Source of the DNA: CAZLDI01 sp964558415
GTDB taxonomy: Bacteria; Chloroflexota; Dehalococcoidia; SM23-28-2; RBG-16-64-32
DNA length: 64,000 bases
Direction of reading: 5' to 3'
Assembly (NCBI GenBank): GCA_964558415.1
Contig: CAZLDI010000003.1
Coordinates: 136,627-200,626, forward strand
Below the pieces are notes generated by a model, which made no database searches, was not told the origin of the DNA, and was given only the letters and a program-made list of their open reading frames with translations. Of the stretch, positions 1 through 8,186 are shown in pieces. Positions within the stretch are counted from its first letter, which is position 1. Every line of letters starts with the position of its first letter. Both the position numbers and the translations under genes were made by a program.

Positions 1-1
1 A

Positions 2-1723
2 ACCGGCGGCTTCCTGCGCTACCAGGGGTTCGACCCTGTGGTGCTCGACCGCTACGACCCGCACCAGACGCAGTTCGGGCCGATGTACGCCAACCAGTCG
101 GCGGTGTTCAGCAAGCTGTATGCGTACAAGAGCCACATCCAGCCGATCTGGGACAACATCGTCCCGGACCTGGCGTCCGCCGCGCCGGAGATGATCGGAC
201 CGACGGGCGCGCCGGACACCTACATAGTTAAATTGCGCGAGGGCGTTAAGTTCCACGACACATCGGAGATCCGGCAGAACTTCCCGGAGATCGCCGGCCG
301 CGAACTGACCGCGGAGGATGTCGTGTTCAGCTACGACCGGCAGCGCAACCCGGACAGTCTGCAGAAGGGCTACTACTACCGCTCCAGCCAGTACCGGACG
401 ATCGACACGATCCGGGCGACTGACAAGTACACGCTCGAGATCAAGACGAAGGGGCCGATCGCCCCGTTCTTCCACTTTATGGCGGACACCAACGCGATGA
501 TCATCCCGAAGGAGATCGTCGATCAGTCGCCGGGGCCCGGCGGCAAGCCGCTGGACACCGTCGACACGAACAACGCGCCGCGGCCCGAAGACCGGATGAT
601 CGGCACGGGGCCGTTCATGTGGGATACGCTGAAGTTTGGCATCGAGTTCAAAGCGGTGAAGAACCCGAACTGGTTCGGCTGGGACGACCCGGCGCTGGGC
701 CGGCCGTACCTGGACGGATACGTTGTGTCGGGCAGCAGCCTGAACGACACGGCGCTGGAGGCGCTGTTCCGGCGCAAGGAGATCGATGTCGCGGGATACA
801 TCGACAACCCGCAGTGGGTGTTCGACATCAAGGAAGAGAAGCCGGAGCTGGAGTTCATTCGCTCCCATATCTCCGGCTGGATCGGCTCGCGGTTCAAGAC
901 GTTCTGCAAGCCGTTCGACGACCCGAGGATGCGGAAGGCGATACACCTGGCGACAGAACGGCAGCAGATCATCCAGATCATCGGCAGCGGCGAGTGGAAG
1001 ATGCAGGGGCCCGTTGGGCAGGCGATCACCTACTGGGCGCTGCCTGAAGAGGAGTTGCTGAAGCTACCGGGCTACCGCCAGGGTGCGGACCGGGAAACGG
1101 ACATCCGGACCGCGCGCCAGCTATACGAGGCGGCGCTGTCGGACCTGCCGGCAGACCAGAGGGACCTGCCGCAGGTGTGGTTCGCGGACATACCAAGCTA
1201 CATCCCGAACTTCATCGGGAGCTGGAAGCAGTTCATGAGCAACAACCTCGGCGTACCGGTAGACAAGCTGCGGACGATCACCCAGCCCTACGCCCGCATC
1301 TTCGAGGTCATCGCCAACGAGGCCTGCGGCGACCAGGGCGCGATGACCTGGCAGTTCGACAACGGCTGGATCGATCTGGACGACTGGGTCTACCCGTACT
1401 TCCACTCCACAGGCTCGAAGAACTCGTTCCGGCTGAAGGACCCGGACCTGGATAGCCTGCTCGATGCGCAGCGCACGGAGTTCAACTACGAGCGACGGCG
1501 CGATCTGGGGTTCCAGATCCAGAAGTACCTACTGGGCGAACAGGGCGACGGCTTGCAGAAGGGCGCGCACGCCCGCATTGACTATGCGACACCGTACACG
1601 GCGACGGTGTCCTGGCCGTATCTGAAGAACCGCGTCGGCTTCCCGTGGTTCGGGAACAGCCACTGGTCCGCCAACATCTGGCTGGACAAGAACGACCAGA
1701 GCTACAGCGGCCGCAAGTCGTAA
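2..1723 (+). CDS. ABC transporter substrate-binding protein, family 5 (5' end outside window)
   Basis: Extracytoplasmic solute-binding protein of the DppA/OppA/SBP_bac_5 type, capturing peptides or similar solutes for an ABC importer. The frame is open from base 2, so the signal peptide and the real start lie upstream. Visible family features are the early segment ending in VKLREGVKFHD, the block ELTAEDVVFSYDR, the FMADTNAMIIPKEIV region and a MIGTGPFMW block matching the usual GTGPF motif. About 570 residues are present, near full length for the family. The stop is followed by 180 bases of non-coding DNA and a convergent SDR gene, so no permease or ATPase partner is visible downstream; partners would have to be upstream. 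The substrate cannot be told from sequence. Confidence 0.85.
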   Translation, partial: TGGFLRYQGFDPVVLDRYDPHQTQFGPMYANQSAVFSKLYAYKSHIQPIWDNIVPDLASAAPEMIGPTGAPDTYIVKLREGVKFHDTSEIRQNFPEIAGRELTAEDVVFSYDRQRNPDSLQKGYYYRSSQYRTIDTIRATDKYTLEIKTKGPIAPFFHFMADTNAMIIPKEIVDQSPGPGGKPLDTVDTNNAPRPEDRMIGTGPFMWDTLKFGIEFKAVKNPNWFGWDDPALGRPYLDGYVVSGSSLNDTALEALFRRKEIDVAGYIDNPQWVFDIKEEKPELEFIRSHISGWIGSRFKTFCKPFDDPRMRKAIHLATERQQIIQIIGSGEWKMQGPVGQAITYWALPEEELLKLPGYRQGADRETDIRTARQLYEAALSDLPADQRDLPQVWFADIPSYIPNFIGSWKQFMSNNLGVPVDKLRTITQPYARIFEVIANEACGDQGAMTWQFDNGWIDLDDWVYPYFHSTGSKNSFRLKDPDLDSLLDAQRTEFNYERRRDLGFQIQKYLLGEQGDGLQKGAHARIDYATPYTATVSWPYLKNRVGFPWFGNSHWSANIWLDKNDQSYSGRKS

Positions 1724-1811
1724 CCGCAGCACGCGGGACCGAAACTGAATCGGGTGGCGTCGATGCCAACGCCGATGTCAGGGCTTCGGCGGATGCGGGG
1801 CGGTTGTGCTC

Positions 1812-1852
1812 CGCCCGTCCTACGAGAGCCTCAGCACGAGCGGGAAGGGGCG
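1812..1852. repeat. degenerate copy of a dispersed inverted repeat
   Basis: This stretch matches, in inverted orientation, the repeat at 6051-6085 and its flank: the shared core reads TCCTACGAGA-CCTCAG followed by GAGCGGGAAGGGGCG. The second arm of the palindrome is decayed here. It sits between two convergent genes. Apart from this I see nothing in the 1724-1906 gap. Confidence 0.5.
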
Positions 1853-1906
1853 TCCGCTCCCGTCCGGAAGAGCGCCGATTTCGCTTACGTGGGCCCTGGA
1901 TCGAGC

Positions 1907-2698
1907 CTACATGATCGAGGCTGTGCTGCCGCCGTCCACCTGAATAGTCGTGCCCGAGATATAGCGGGCCTGCGCTGAAGCGAGGAACGTGATGAGGTTC
2001 GCGACGTCCTCCGGGGCGCCCAGGTAGCCCATCGGCACGCGGCCTTCTTCCAGCGACACCGCCTGCTCCAGCGATATTCCCTGCCGCTTCGCGCGCTCTT
2101 CGATCAGCGATACAAGCCGCTCCGTAGCGATGTTGCCCGGGCAGACGTTGTTCACAGTGATGCCCTCCGGCGCCAGCTCCCGCGAGAGTGTCTTCGCCAT
2201 GCCGATCACCGCCAGGCGCGTGGCGTTGGAGAGCATCAGCCCGTCGATGGGTGTCTTGACGGCCACCGACGTGATGTTGATGATGCGCCCCGCCCCCGAC
2301 CTTCGCAGACAAGGTAACGCCTCGCGGACCGTCCGCACAGCCGATAGCAGGTTCTGATCAACCGCGTGCTGCCAGTAGCTCTCGTCCAGGGCGTCGAAGG
2401 CGCCCGTCGGCGGGCCGCCCGCGTTGTTGACCACTATATCCAGGCCGCCGAAGGCGGCCGCGGTGCGGCTGACGGCGCTTTTGATGTCGTCATAACGGGC
2501 CATGTCGCAGGTCAGCGGCAGCACCTCGCCGCCCGTTTCCGCGCGGATCTCGTCCGCGGCGCTGTTCAGCGTCTGTTCGTTGCGCGCGCAAATCGCGACT
2601 CTACAGCCTTCACGCGCCAGCGCGGTCGCCGTCGCCTTGCCGATCCCCTTGCTCGCGCCGCCCACGAGCGCGGCCTTGCCCTGAAGTCCCATATCCAT
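1907..2698 (-). CDS. SDR-family protein with atypical catalytic site
   Basis: Rossmann-fold short-chain dehydrogenase/reductase relative, about 263 residues. The nucleotide-binding loop reads GGASKGIG, then NNAGG, and the C-terminal part GITVNNVCPG and ISGTTIQVDGG is typical of FabG-like proteins. The catalytic Ser is present in NITSVAV, but where the Tyr-xxx-Lys pair belongs the sequence reads LSNATR, so Tyr is Ser and Lys is Arg. This pattern recalls the BKR-like SDR subgroup that lacks a perfect catalytic tetrad; activity as an ordinary oxidoreductase is doubtful. The start at 2698 is preferred because GGAGGAG lies 9 bases upstream; an ATG at 2704 is too close to it. Transcribed divergently from the B12 operon. 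Confidence 0.85.
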   Translation of the reverse strand: MDMGLQGKAALVGGASKGIGKATATALAREGCRVAICARNEQTLNSAADEIRAETGGEVLPLTCDMARYDDIKSAVSRTAAAFGGLDIVVNNAGGPPTGAFDALDESYWQHAVDQNLLSAVRTVREALPCLRRSGAGRIINITSVAVKTPIDGLMLSNATRLAVIGMAKTLSRELAPEGITVNNVCPGNIATERLVSLIEERAKRQGISLEQAVSLEEGRVPMGYLGAPEDVANLITFLASAQARYISGTTIQVDGGSTASIM

Positions 2699-2731
2699 CT
2701 GCATCTGCTCCTCCGCTTGAGTCTGCAGCTA

Positions 2732-2760
2732 ATTCAACGGGTACCAGTCCGTTGCGTCAA
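2732..2760 (-). promoter_or_regulatory. promoter of the SDR gene
   Basis: On the minus strand, TTGACG (2755-2760) and TTGAAT (2732-2737) are separated by 17 bases, a good sigma-A-type promoter about 35 bases before the SDR start. Confidence 0.5.
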
Positions 2761-2764
2761 ACGG

Positions 2765-2794
2765 TTGTCATCTGGCGTGAGCTGCTGGTATATT
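2765..2794 (+). promoter_or_regulatory. promoter of the cobalamin uptake operon
   Basis: TTGTCA, an 18-base spacer and TATATT lie just ahead of the cobalamin riboswitch. The -35 nearly abuts that of the divergent SDR promoter. Confidence 0.5.
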
Positions 2795-2804
2795 GAGCGC
2801 GAAA

Positions 2805-2985
2805 AGAATACAGAGGTACGGGTCTCCACGACCCTCCCGCGGCGGGCCGCTCGCCATGGGAGAGCAGGAGTCAAAAGCGAAGCCGGTGAGAGGCCGGCGC
2901 TGTCCCGCAACTGTATCCACGGGTCCGCTCAGTAGGACACCGCGGAAGTCAGGTCGCCTGCCCGTACTGATCAACCAGCCTTCGC
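2805..2985 (+). promoter_or_regulatory. cobalamin (AdoCbl) riboswitch
   Basis: The conserved B12-box elements are present: GCCGGTGAGAGGCCGGC, then CTGTCCCGCAACTGT (2898-2912), then AAGTCAGGTCGCCTGCC near 2946-2963. It lies between a promoter and a terminator, ahead of btuFCD. Ligand binding is expected to favour the terminator and shut off uptake genes. The outer boundaries are approximate. Confidence 0.92.
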
Positions 2986-3017
2986 GGAAAGGCATGGGCG
3001 TTGCGACGAGTCCGAGA

Positions 3018-3041
3018 CCCCTGCCAGAGCGCAGGGGTTTT
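3018..3041 (+). terminator. riboswitch-controlled intrinsic terminator
   Basis: Perfect 7-bp stem CCCCTGC/GCAGGGG with loop CAGAGC, followed by TTTT. It ends about 50 bases before the btuF start, so control is by transcription attenuation. Confidence 0.85.
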
Positions 3042-3088
3042 GCATTCGGGCCCCCTGCCTCCGCGCATTCAGGAGGAGGTATGACACC

Positions 3089-4102
3089 TTGAGGACGCGA
3101 ATCGCCAACCCCCTGTGGCTCGTGCTTGCGATCGCGCTGGCGTCGCTCGCTTTGCTATCCGCCTGCGACTCCGACGGCGAGGAAGGCGCACGCCAGCCCA
3201 CTGACCGCTCTTCGACGCCGACCACCACCACCGCTACCCCGGCCACCTTCGATTGCGACGCAGATTATCCCGGCAGCGCGGCGGACCCGGCGACGTTCCC
3301 TATCGAGATCGAAGACAGCTCGGGTGCCGCAGTCACGTTCGAACGGCCGCCGTCCCGCATCGTTTCGCTGTCGGCGGCGCACACGGAGATCTTCTACGCG
3401 ATTGGCGCCGGTGGACAGATTGCGGCGGCGGACAACTTCTCTGACTGCCCGAAGGCGGCCGAGGCGCTCGAGCATCTCGACTCCTTCGCGCCAAGCGCCG
3501 AGGCGATCATCGCGCTGGAGCCTGACCTGGTGCTGCTCTTCTTCGACCCGGGCGACCTGAGGACGTCGCTGGAGGCAACCGGCTTGAAGGTCGTCTTGTT
3601 CGACTCCCCCGCGTCGATCCGGGGAGTTTACGAGCAGATCGACCTGCTGGGCCAGATCAGCGGTCACGTGGAAGAGGCAGCGAACCTTGTGGCTTCGATG
3701 CAAGCCGGAATCGAAGGCATCGTCGAGTCGCTGGGCGACCGCGCCGGCCCGACGGTGTTCCATGAGGGCGACAACACGTTCTTCAGCGCCGGCCCGGGCA
3801 GCTTCGTCGGCGACCTGTACGACACCCTCCGCGCGGAGAATATCGCGAACGCCACCGGCGAGCCCTTCCCGCAGCTCACTCAAGAGGCGATCATCGCCGC
3901 CGCGCCGGAGGTCATCATCCTGGCGGACGAGGATGCCGGCGAGACGGCGGAGACAGTGAAGGCTCGGCCCGGCTGGGACTCGATCCCGGCGGTCCAGAAC
4001 GGCCGCATTTACACGATCGATCCGAACATCATCAGCCGGCCAGGGCCCCGGCTGGTTGAGGCTCTCGAAACACTGGCCGGCTTCCTGTACAGGGAGAGCT
4101 GA
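3089..4102 (+). CDS. btuF: cobalamin ABC transporter substrate-binding lipoprotein
   Basis: Captures corrinoid outside the membrane and hands it to BtuCD. The N-terminus is a lipoprotein signal with lipobox ending LLSAC (Cys26), followed by a low-complexity linker and a helical-backbone periplasmic-binding domain (RIVSLSAAHTEIFYAIGA, then LEPDLVLLF). Length, 337 residues, is normal for the family. The TTG start at 3089 is chosen because AGGAGGAGG at 3071-3079 is correctly spaced for it; an ATG at 3081 is too close and gives only three codons. Iron-siderophore binding proteins share this fold, but the B12 riboswitch just upstream and the adenosyltransferase downstream fix cobalamin as the likely ligand. 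Confidence 0.9.
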   Translation: MRTRIANPLWLVLAIALASLALLSACDSDGEEGARQPTDRSSTPTTTTATPATFDCDADYPGSAADPATFPIEIEDSSGAAVTFERPPSRIVSLSAAHTEIFYAIGAGGQIAAADNFSDCPKAAEALEHLDSFAPSAEAIIALEPDLVLLFFDPGDLRTSLEATGLKVVLFDSPASIRGVYEQIDLLGQISGHVEEAANLVASMQAGIEGIVESLGDRAGPTVFHEGDNTFFSAGPGSFVGDLYDTLRAENIANATGEPFPQLTQEAIIAAAPEVIILADEDAGETAETVKARPGWDSIPAVQNGRIYTIDPNIISRPGPRLVEALETLAGFLYRES

Positions 4103-4107
4103 ACGGC

Positions 4108-5202
4108 GTGGACGTACTCCGCCGCTCGCTGATGGTCAGCGCCGAAGCGGATGCGCTGCCAGGCCTGCGCCGCCCCTCCCTGCCACCGCGGCTGGCGCTC
4201 GGCGCGCTTGCGCTCCTCGGCGCCGCGGTAATCGGAGTCGCGCTCGGCCCGACAAGCGTCCCGCTCGATGCGACAGTGCGGATACTGCTGTCGCATCTGC
4301 CGGGCGTCGGGCTGGCCGAAGACGTCCCCGCTAGCTGGCAGAACATCATCTGGCAGCTGCGGCTTCCGCGCGTCCTCCTGGCAGGCGTGGCCGGGGCGAC
4401 GCTGGCGATGGCGGGGGCCACTTACCAGGGCGTGTTTCGCAACCCCCTGGCGGACCCGTATCTCATCGGCGTCGCCACCGGCGCCAACCTCGGTGCGACC
4501 ATCGTGTTGGTGTCTGACGTGAACGTCGCCTGGCACGGGCTGAGCGTCCTACCGCTGGCTGCCTTCGCCGGAGCGCTGATCTCCGTCGTCGCGGTGTACG
4601 GGATAGCGCGCGCCGGGAGCACGGCCTCATCGACGACGCTGATCCTCGCCGGCGTCGCGCTGTCGTCACTGTCAACGGCGATCACGTCATACCTGATGCT
4701 CCAGAGCACAACGAACACCACGCAAGTGTTCGCCGTCGTGCTCGGCGGGTTCAACACCGCATCGTGGGTGAAGCTGGCCTGGGTGCTGCCGTACGCGCTC
4801 CCCGCGGCGATCGTGGTGCTGATGCACGGTCGCATCTTGAACGTGCTCAGCCTGGACGAAGAGCAGGCGCGGCACCTGGGCGTGGACGTCGAACGGACGA
4901 AGCTGCTGCTGTTGGGCGCGGCGTCGCTCGCCGCGGCGGCGGCCGTCTCGGTCAGCGGGACGATCGGCTTTGTCGGCCTCATCGTCCCTCACGCTGTGCG
5001 GATGGTCTGGGGTTCGGACAACCGCCAGCTACTCCCGCTGGTGCTGCTGCTGGGCGCTGCCTTCCTGATCTGCGCGGACCTGGGCGCGAGGACGCTGGAC
5101 CGCGGCGAAGAGATACCGGTGGGGATCATCACCTCCTTCTGTGGGGTGCCATTCTTTCTGTACCTCCTGCGCCGGTCCAGGGGCGGCTACTCTCTGCCAT
5201 GA
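4108..5202 (+). CDS. btuC: cobalamin ABC transporter permease
   Basis: FecCD/BtuC-type integral membrane permease, 364 residues with about ten hydrophobic segments. Family landmarks include LPRVLLAGVAGATLAMAGATYQG, NPLADPYLIGVATGANLG, the coupling-helix region EEQARHLGVDVERTK and GTIGFVGLIVPHAVR. The GTG start follows the btuF stop by 5 bases. The last codons overlap the btuD start (ATGA), so btuFCD should be translationally coupled. Substrate is inferred from the riboswitch. Confidence 0.9.
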   Translation: MDVLRRSLMVSAEADALPGLRRPSLPPRLALGALALLGAAVIGVALGPTSVPLDATVRILLSHLPGVGLAEDVPASWQNIIWQLRLPRVLLAGVAGATLAMAGATYQGVFRNPLADPYLIGVATGANLGATIVLVSDVNVAWHGLSVLPLAAFAGALISVVAVYGIARAGSTASSTTLILAGVALSSLSTAITSYLMLQSTTNTTQVFAVVLGGFNTASWVKLAWVLPYALPAAIVVLMHGRILNVLSLDEEQARHLGVDVERTKLLLLGAASLAAAAAVSVSGTIGFVGLIVPHAVRMVWGSDNRQLLPLVLLLGAAFLICADLGARTLDRGEEIPVGIITSFCGVPFFLYLLRRSRGGYSLP

Positions 5203-6026
5203 GCGTCCCCCTGCCGCACGCCGCCGCCGCCCCGGCGGTCGAGACTCGTTCGCTGTCCGTGGAGTACCGAGCCGGCCGACGGAAGATCGCGGCGCTGCGC
5301 GACGTCAGCCTCGCCCTCGCGGAGGGAGAGCTCGTTGGCCTGGTTGGTCCCAACGGTTCGGGCAAGACGACTCTCGTGCGGGCGATCACGAAGGCGGTGA
5401 CGCCTGCGGCCGGCGTGGTGCGAGTCTGCGGGCAGGACGTGTCTCGCTTGAGGCAGAGCTTCCTCGCCCGTCAGGTCGCGGTCGTACCGCAGGACCCTTC
5501 GCTGCCGGAGGGCTTCAGCGCCTTCGAATGCGTTCTGATGGGACGCACGCCTCACCTCCGCCTGCTACAGAACGAGGGGCAGGAAGACATCGCGGCGGCC
5601 CAACGTGCGATGGCGGCTACGGATACGCTGGAGCTTGCCTCACGGCCTGTATCTGAACTATCCGGCGGCGAAAGGCAGCGCGTGGCCGTCGCGCGGGCGC
5701 TGGCGCAGGAAACCCCGGTGCTCTTACTGGACGAGCCCACTGCGCATCTCGACATAGGCCACCAGGTGTCGGTCCTCGAACTCGTGCGATCACTCTGCCG
5801 GGAAAAGGGGAAAGCTGTGCTCGCCGTTGTGCACGACCTGACGCTCGCCGGCCAGTACTGCGATCGCCTTGTGATGCTGAGCGGCGGCGCAGTCGTCGCG
5901 GAAGGCGAGCCGGGGGATGTGCTCCGCGAGGAGCTGCTCTCGCAGGTGTACGAGGCAGCCGTCACCGTACTGCCTCACCCGCAGACAGGCCGGCCCGTGG
6001 TGGCGCCCTCCGCCCCCGCCGGATAG
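5199..6026 (+). CDS. btuD: cobalamin ABC transporter ATPase
   Basis: ATP-binding subunit that powers BtuC. Walker A is GPNGSGKT (about residues 47-54), the signature LSGGERQR, Walker B VLLLDEPTAHLD and the H-loop VVHD. The ATG at 5199 overlaps the btuC stop as ATGA; the frame stays open further upstream inside btuC, but that part has no homology. Length of 275 residues is normal. It is the last gene of the riboswitch-controlled trio. Confidence 0.92.
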   Translation: MSVPLPHAAAAPAVETRSLSVEYRAGRRKIAALRDVSLALAEGELVGLVGPNGSGKTTLVRAITKAVTPAAGVVRVCGQDVSRLRQSFLARQVAVVPQDPSLPEGFSAFECVLMGRTPHLRLLQNEGQEDIAAAQRAMAATDTLELASRPVSELSGGERQRVAVARALAQETPVLLLDEPTAHLDIGHQVSVLELVRSLCREKGKAVLAVVHDLTLAGQYCDRLVMLSGGAVVAEGEPGDVLREELLSQVYEAAVTVLPHPQTGRPVVAPSAPAG

Positions 6027-6050
6027 ACCGGCCCGGCCATCGCGCCCCTT

Positions 6051-6085
6051 CCCGCTCATCCTGAGGTTCTCGTAGGATGAGCGGG
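6051..6085. repeat. dispersed inverted repeat (12-bp stem)
   Basis: Perfect palindrome arms CCCGCTCATCCT (6051-6062) and AGGATGAGCGGG (6074-6085) around an 11-base loop, between btuD and the adenosyltransferase gene. A decayed inverted copy is at 1812-1852. There is no T tract, so a REP-like repeat fits better than a terminator. Confidence 0.7.
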
Positions 6086-6129
6086 GCGACACCGTTCCGG
6101 CCGGTGCAAACGCCCCGTGGAGAAGACAT

Positions 6130-6702
6130 ATGGCCCGCTCGAAGAAATCGATGCTGTACACGCGGTCCGGGGACGCGGGCACCACCGCGCTTTTCGGCGG
6201 CGGACGCGTGCCTAAGGACCACCCACGCGTCGAGGCGTACGGCGCGGTTGATGAGCTGAACTCCACGCTCGGCGTCGCGGCTGCCTTCGTCTCGCAGCGA
6301 ACGCTCGCGAAAGCGCTGCAGAACATCCAGAACGAGTTGTTCAACGTCGGGTCGGAACTCGCGAGCGAGACGGGTGGGAAGGCGGCGGCTGCTGGCCATA
6401 TGTTCATCGACCCGGACGACAAGATCGCCGCACTTGAGCGGCTGATCGACCAGTACGACGCAAAGGCGCCGCCGCTGCGCACGTTCATCCTGCCCTCCGG
6501 CTCGCAGGCGGGGGCGCTGCTCCACCTCTGCCGGACGGTCTGCCGGCGCGCCGAGAGGGCAGTCGTGCGGCTCTCGCGAGAAGAGCCGGTGAACCCGGAG
6601 CTGGTACGCTACCTCAACCGCCTGTCCGACCTGCTGTTCGTGCTCGCCCGCTACGTGAACAAGGCGGCGAAGAAGCCTGAGACGCCCTGGCGCAAGGGGT
6701 GA
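6130..6702 (+). CDS. cob(I)alamin adenosyltransferase, PduO type
   Basis: Transfers the 5'-deoxyadenosyl group of ATP to cob(I)alamin, making the coenzyme form of B12. PduO-family signatures are all present: YTRSGDAGTTALFGG near the N-terminus (ATP site), AYGAVDELNSTLG, FILPSGS, CRTVCRRAERAVV and YLNRLSDLLFVLARYVN. Length is 190 residues. It sits 100 bases after btuD, separated by a palindromic repeat, and its last bases overlap the next start (GTGA). Together with btuFCD it forms a salvage route from imported corrinoid to adenosylcobalamin. Confidence 0.93.
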   Translation: MARSKKSMLYTRSGDAGTTALFGGGRVPKDHPRVEAYGAVDELNSTLGVAAAFVSQRTLAKALQNIQNELFNVGSELASETGGKAAAAGHMFIDPDDKIAALERLIDQYDAKAPPLRTFILPSGSQAGALLHLCRTVCRRAERAVVRLSREEPVNPELVRYLNRLSDLLFVLARYVNKAAKKPETPWRKG

Positions 6703-7340
6703 CGGACGTGACCACTCGACTCTTGCTCGCCCGTCACGGCGCCTTCGACCGCAGCGGCACAATCGGTGGGCCGGACGATGGCCTCAATGCACTGGGCCGG
6801 CGCGAGGCCGAGGCGCTGGCCTGCTACCTGGCTGATCGAGACGTAGCCTCAATCTACTCCAGCACTCTCAAGCGTGCCCTGCAGACCGCCGAGATAGTCA
6901 GCGGGCAGCTGGGCCTGGGAGTCCGTCCCGAGCCACGTCTTCGCGAGTGGGACCCAGGCGAGTGGATGGGCGTCCCCGAGGAAGAGATCAAGGCGAAATA
7001 TCCTGTAGAATGGCACCGCCTTCAGACCGACCCAGGGTTCACTCCTCCAGGAGGGGAGCATCTATCTGATCTTGTCGAGCGCGTATACGAAGCGGTCGGG
7101 GAAATCGCCGGCGCGCACCCGAACGAGTCTGTGCTGCTGGTCAGCCACGGCGGTGCGCTCAGCGCGCTTATCTGCAGAGTCCTTCACGTTGATTTCGATG
7201 CGCTTTCCCGCGCCTACTTCCGCGGCGAGCCGCCGTTCACGGTGGTCAGGTGCGCCGTTTCGACAGTGGAGTTTCGCGAGGCCGGGCCCGTGCTCCTCTC
7301 CCTCAACGACGCCTGCCATCTGGACGGACTCACTCCTTGA
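6699..7340 (+). CDS. histidine phosphatase family protein (CobC/phosphoglycerate mutase-like)
   Basis: Phosphatase with a phospho-histidine mechanism. The RHG motif is at residues 12-14 (LLARHGAFDR); the second catalytic His is in LLVSHGGALSAL; REWDPGEWMG and PGGEHLSDLVERV are typical of the family. The GTG start overlaps the adenosyltransferase stop and its own stop overlaps the rhomboid start, so all three are coupled. The B12 neighbourhood suggests an alpha-ribazole phosphatase role, but the family is too broad to be certain. Confidence 0.75.
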   Translation: MTDVTTRLLLARHGAFDRSGTIGGPDDGLNALGRREAEALACYLADRDVASIYSSTLKRALQTAEIVSGQLGLGVRPEPRLREWDPGEWMGVPEEEIKAKYPVEWHRLQTDPGFTPPGGEHLSDLVERVYEAVGEIAGAHPNESVLLVSHGGALSALICRVLHVDFDALSRAYFRGEPPFTVVRCAVSTVEFREAGPVLLSLNDACHLDGLTP

Positions 7341-8041
7341 TCCCGGTCTCCGACTCCCCGCAGTCCCGCACCTTCCCCTACGTCAACGTCGCGCTCATCG
7401 TTTCCTCCGTCCTTGTCTTTCTGTACGAATTGACGCTCTCGTTGGCCGACGTCAATCGCTTCTACTTCGACCACGGCGTCGTGCCACGCCAGCTCGTCGA
7501 CTGGCTGGAGGACCCATCAGGCGTCACGGAGCCGCTGACCGTGGTGACCTCGGCGTTTGTGCACGGTGGCTGGCTGCACCTCGTGGGGAACATGCTCTAC
7601 CTCTGGGTGTTTGGCGACAACGTCGAGGACGCGCTGGGCCACGTCAAGTACGGAGCGTTCTACGTCGTGTCGGCGACCGGCGCGGTGGCGCTACAGGTGG
7701 CGGTGGACACCAACGAAGTGATCCCGATGGTCGGCGCGAGCGGCGCGATCGCAGGAGTGATGGGCGCCTACCTCGTCCTCTACCCGACGGCCAGGGTGAA
7801 CACGTTGATCTGGTTCTTCCCGGTGCCCGTGCCTGCCGTCGTTCTGATCGGCGTCTGGTTCTTGATGCAGCTCCTCAGCGGCACAGCGGCTCTCGGCGGC
7901 GACACGCTGTCAGAGCAGGCTGTCGCCTTCTGGGCGCATGTGGGCGGGTTCGTCACCGGCTTCGCGATAGTCCTGGGCGCGCGTCCGTTCATTCGCGTCC
8001 GGCCGCTGCACGCGCGCCGACGCCGGACGGATATGTGGTGA
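7337..8041 (+). CDS. rhomboid-family intramembrane serine protease
   Basis: Membrane protease that cleaves transmembrane segments. Catalytic Ser135 lies in GASGAIAG and catalytic His201 in AHVGGFVTGF, with NMLYLWVFGDNVED the usual loop. Six hydrophobic segments. The TTG at 7337 is chosen because it gives MIPVSDSPQSRTFPYVN, the conserved beginning of this subfamily, and because it overlaps the preceding stop as TTGA; a start at 7250 would add unrelated residues inside the upstream gene. Length 234. Its substrate is unknown and a link to B12 is not implied. Confidence 0.88.
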   Translation: MIPVSDSPQSRTFPYVNVALIVSSVLVFLYELTLSLADVNRFYFDHGVVPRQLVDWLEDPSGVTEPLTVVTSAFVHGGWLHLVGNMLYLWVFGDNVEDALGHVKYGAFYVVSATGAVALQVAVDTNEVIPMVGASGAIAGVMGAYLVLYPTARVNTLIWFFPVPVPAVVLIGVWFLMQLLSGTAALGGDTLSEQAVAFWAHVGGFVTGFAIVLGARPFIRVRPLHARRRRTDMW

Positions 8042-8080
8042 GCGGGCATCGCAGCGGGTGGCGATCTAGTGCCCATCAGC

Positions 8081-8106
8081 AGGGGCGCGTCATGATGCGC
8101 CCCTAC
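8081..8106. repeat. REP-like palindrome, copy 1
   Basis: AGGGGCGCGTC-ATGATGCGCCCCTAC, a near-perfect palindrome about 80 bases ahead of the transposase gene; a copy identical over these 26 bases lies inside that gene at 8442-8469. Confidence 0.8.
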
Positions 8107-8186
8107 GCCGCGCATCCACTCGCCTGCTTGCCAAGGGTGACATCGGGACGTTGCATCTTCTGTGGACCGTCATTACGGTGGGCGTC

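Noticed and set aside
1482..2312. Long minus-strand open frame of 276 codons
   Set aside because: It runs antisense through the solute-binding gene and out of frame through the SDR gene; composition is Arg/Gly/Ala-rich and no family is recognisable.
4764..5198. Upstream extension of btuD
   Set aside because: It lies inside btuC in another frame; the ATGA overlap at 5199 gives the normal-length ATPase.
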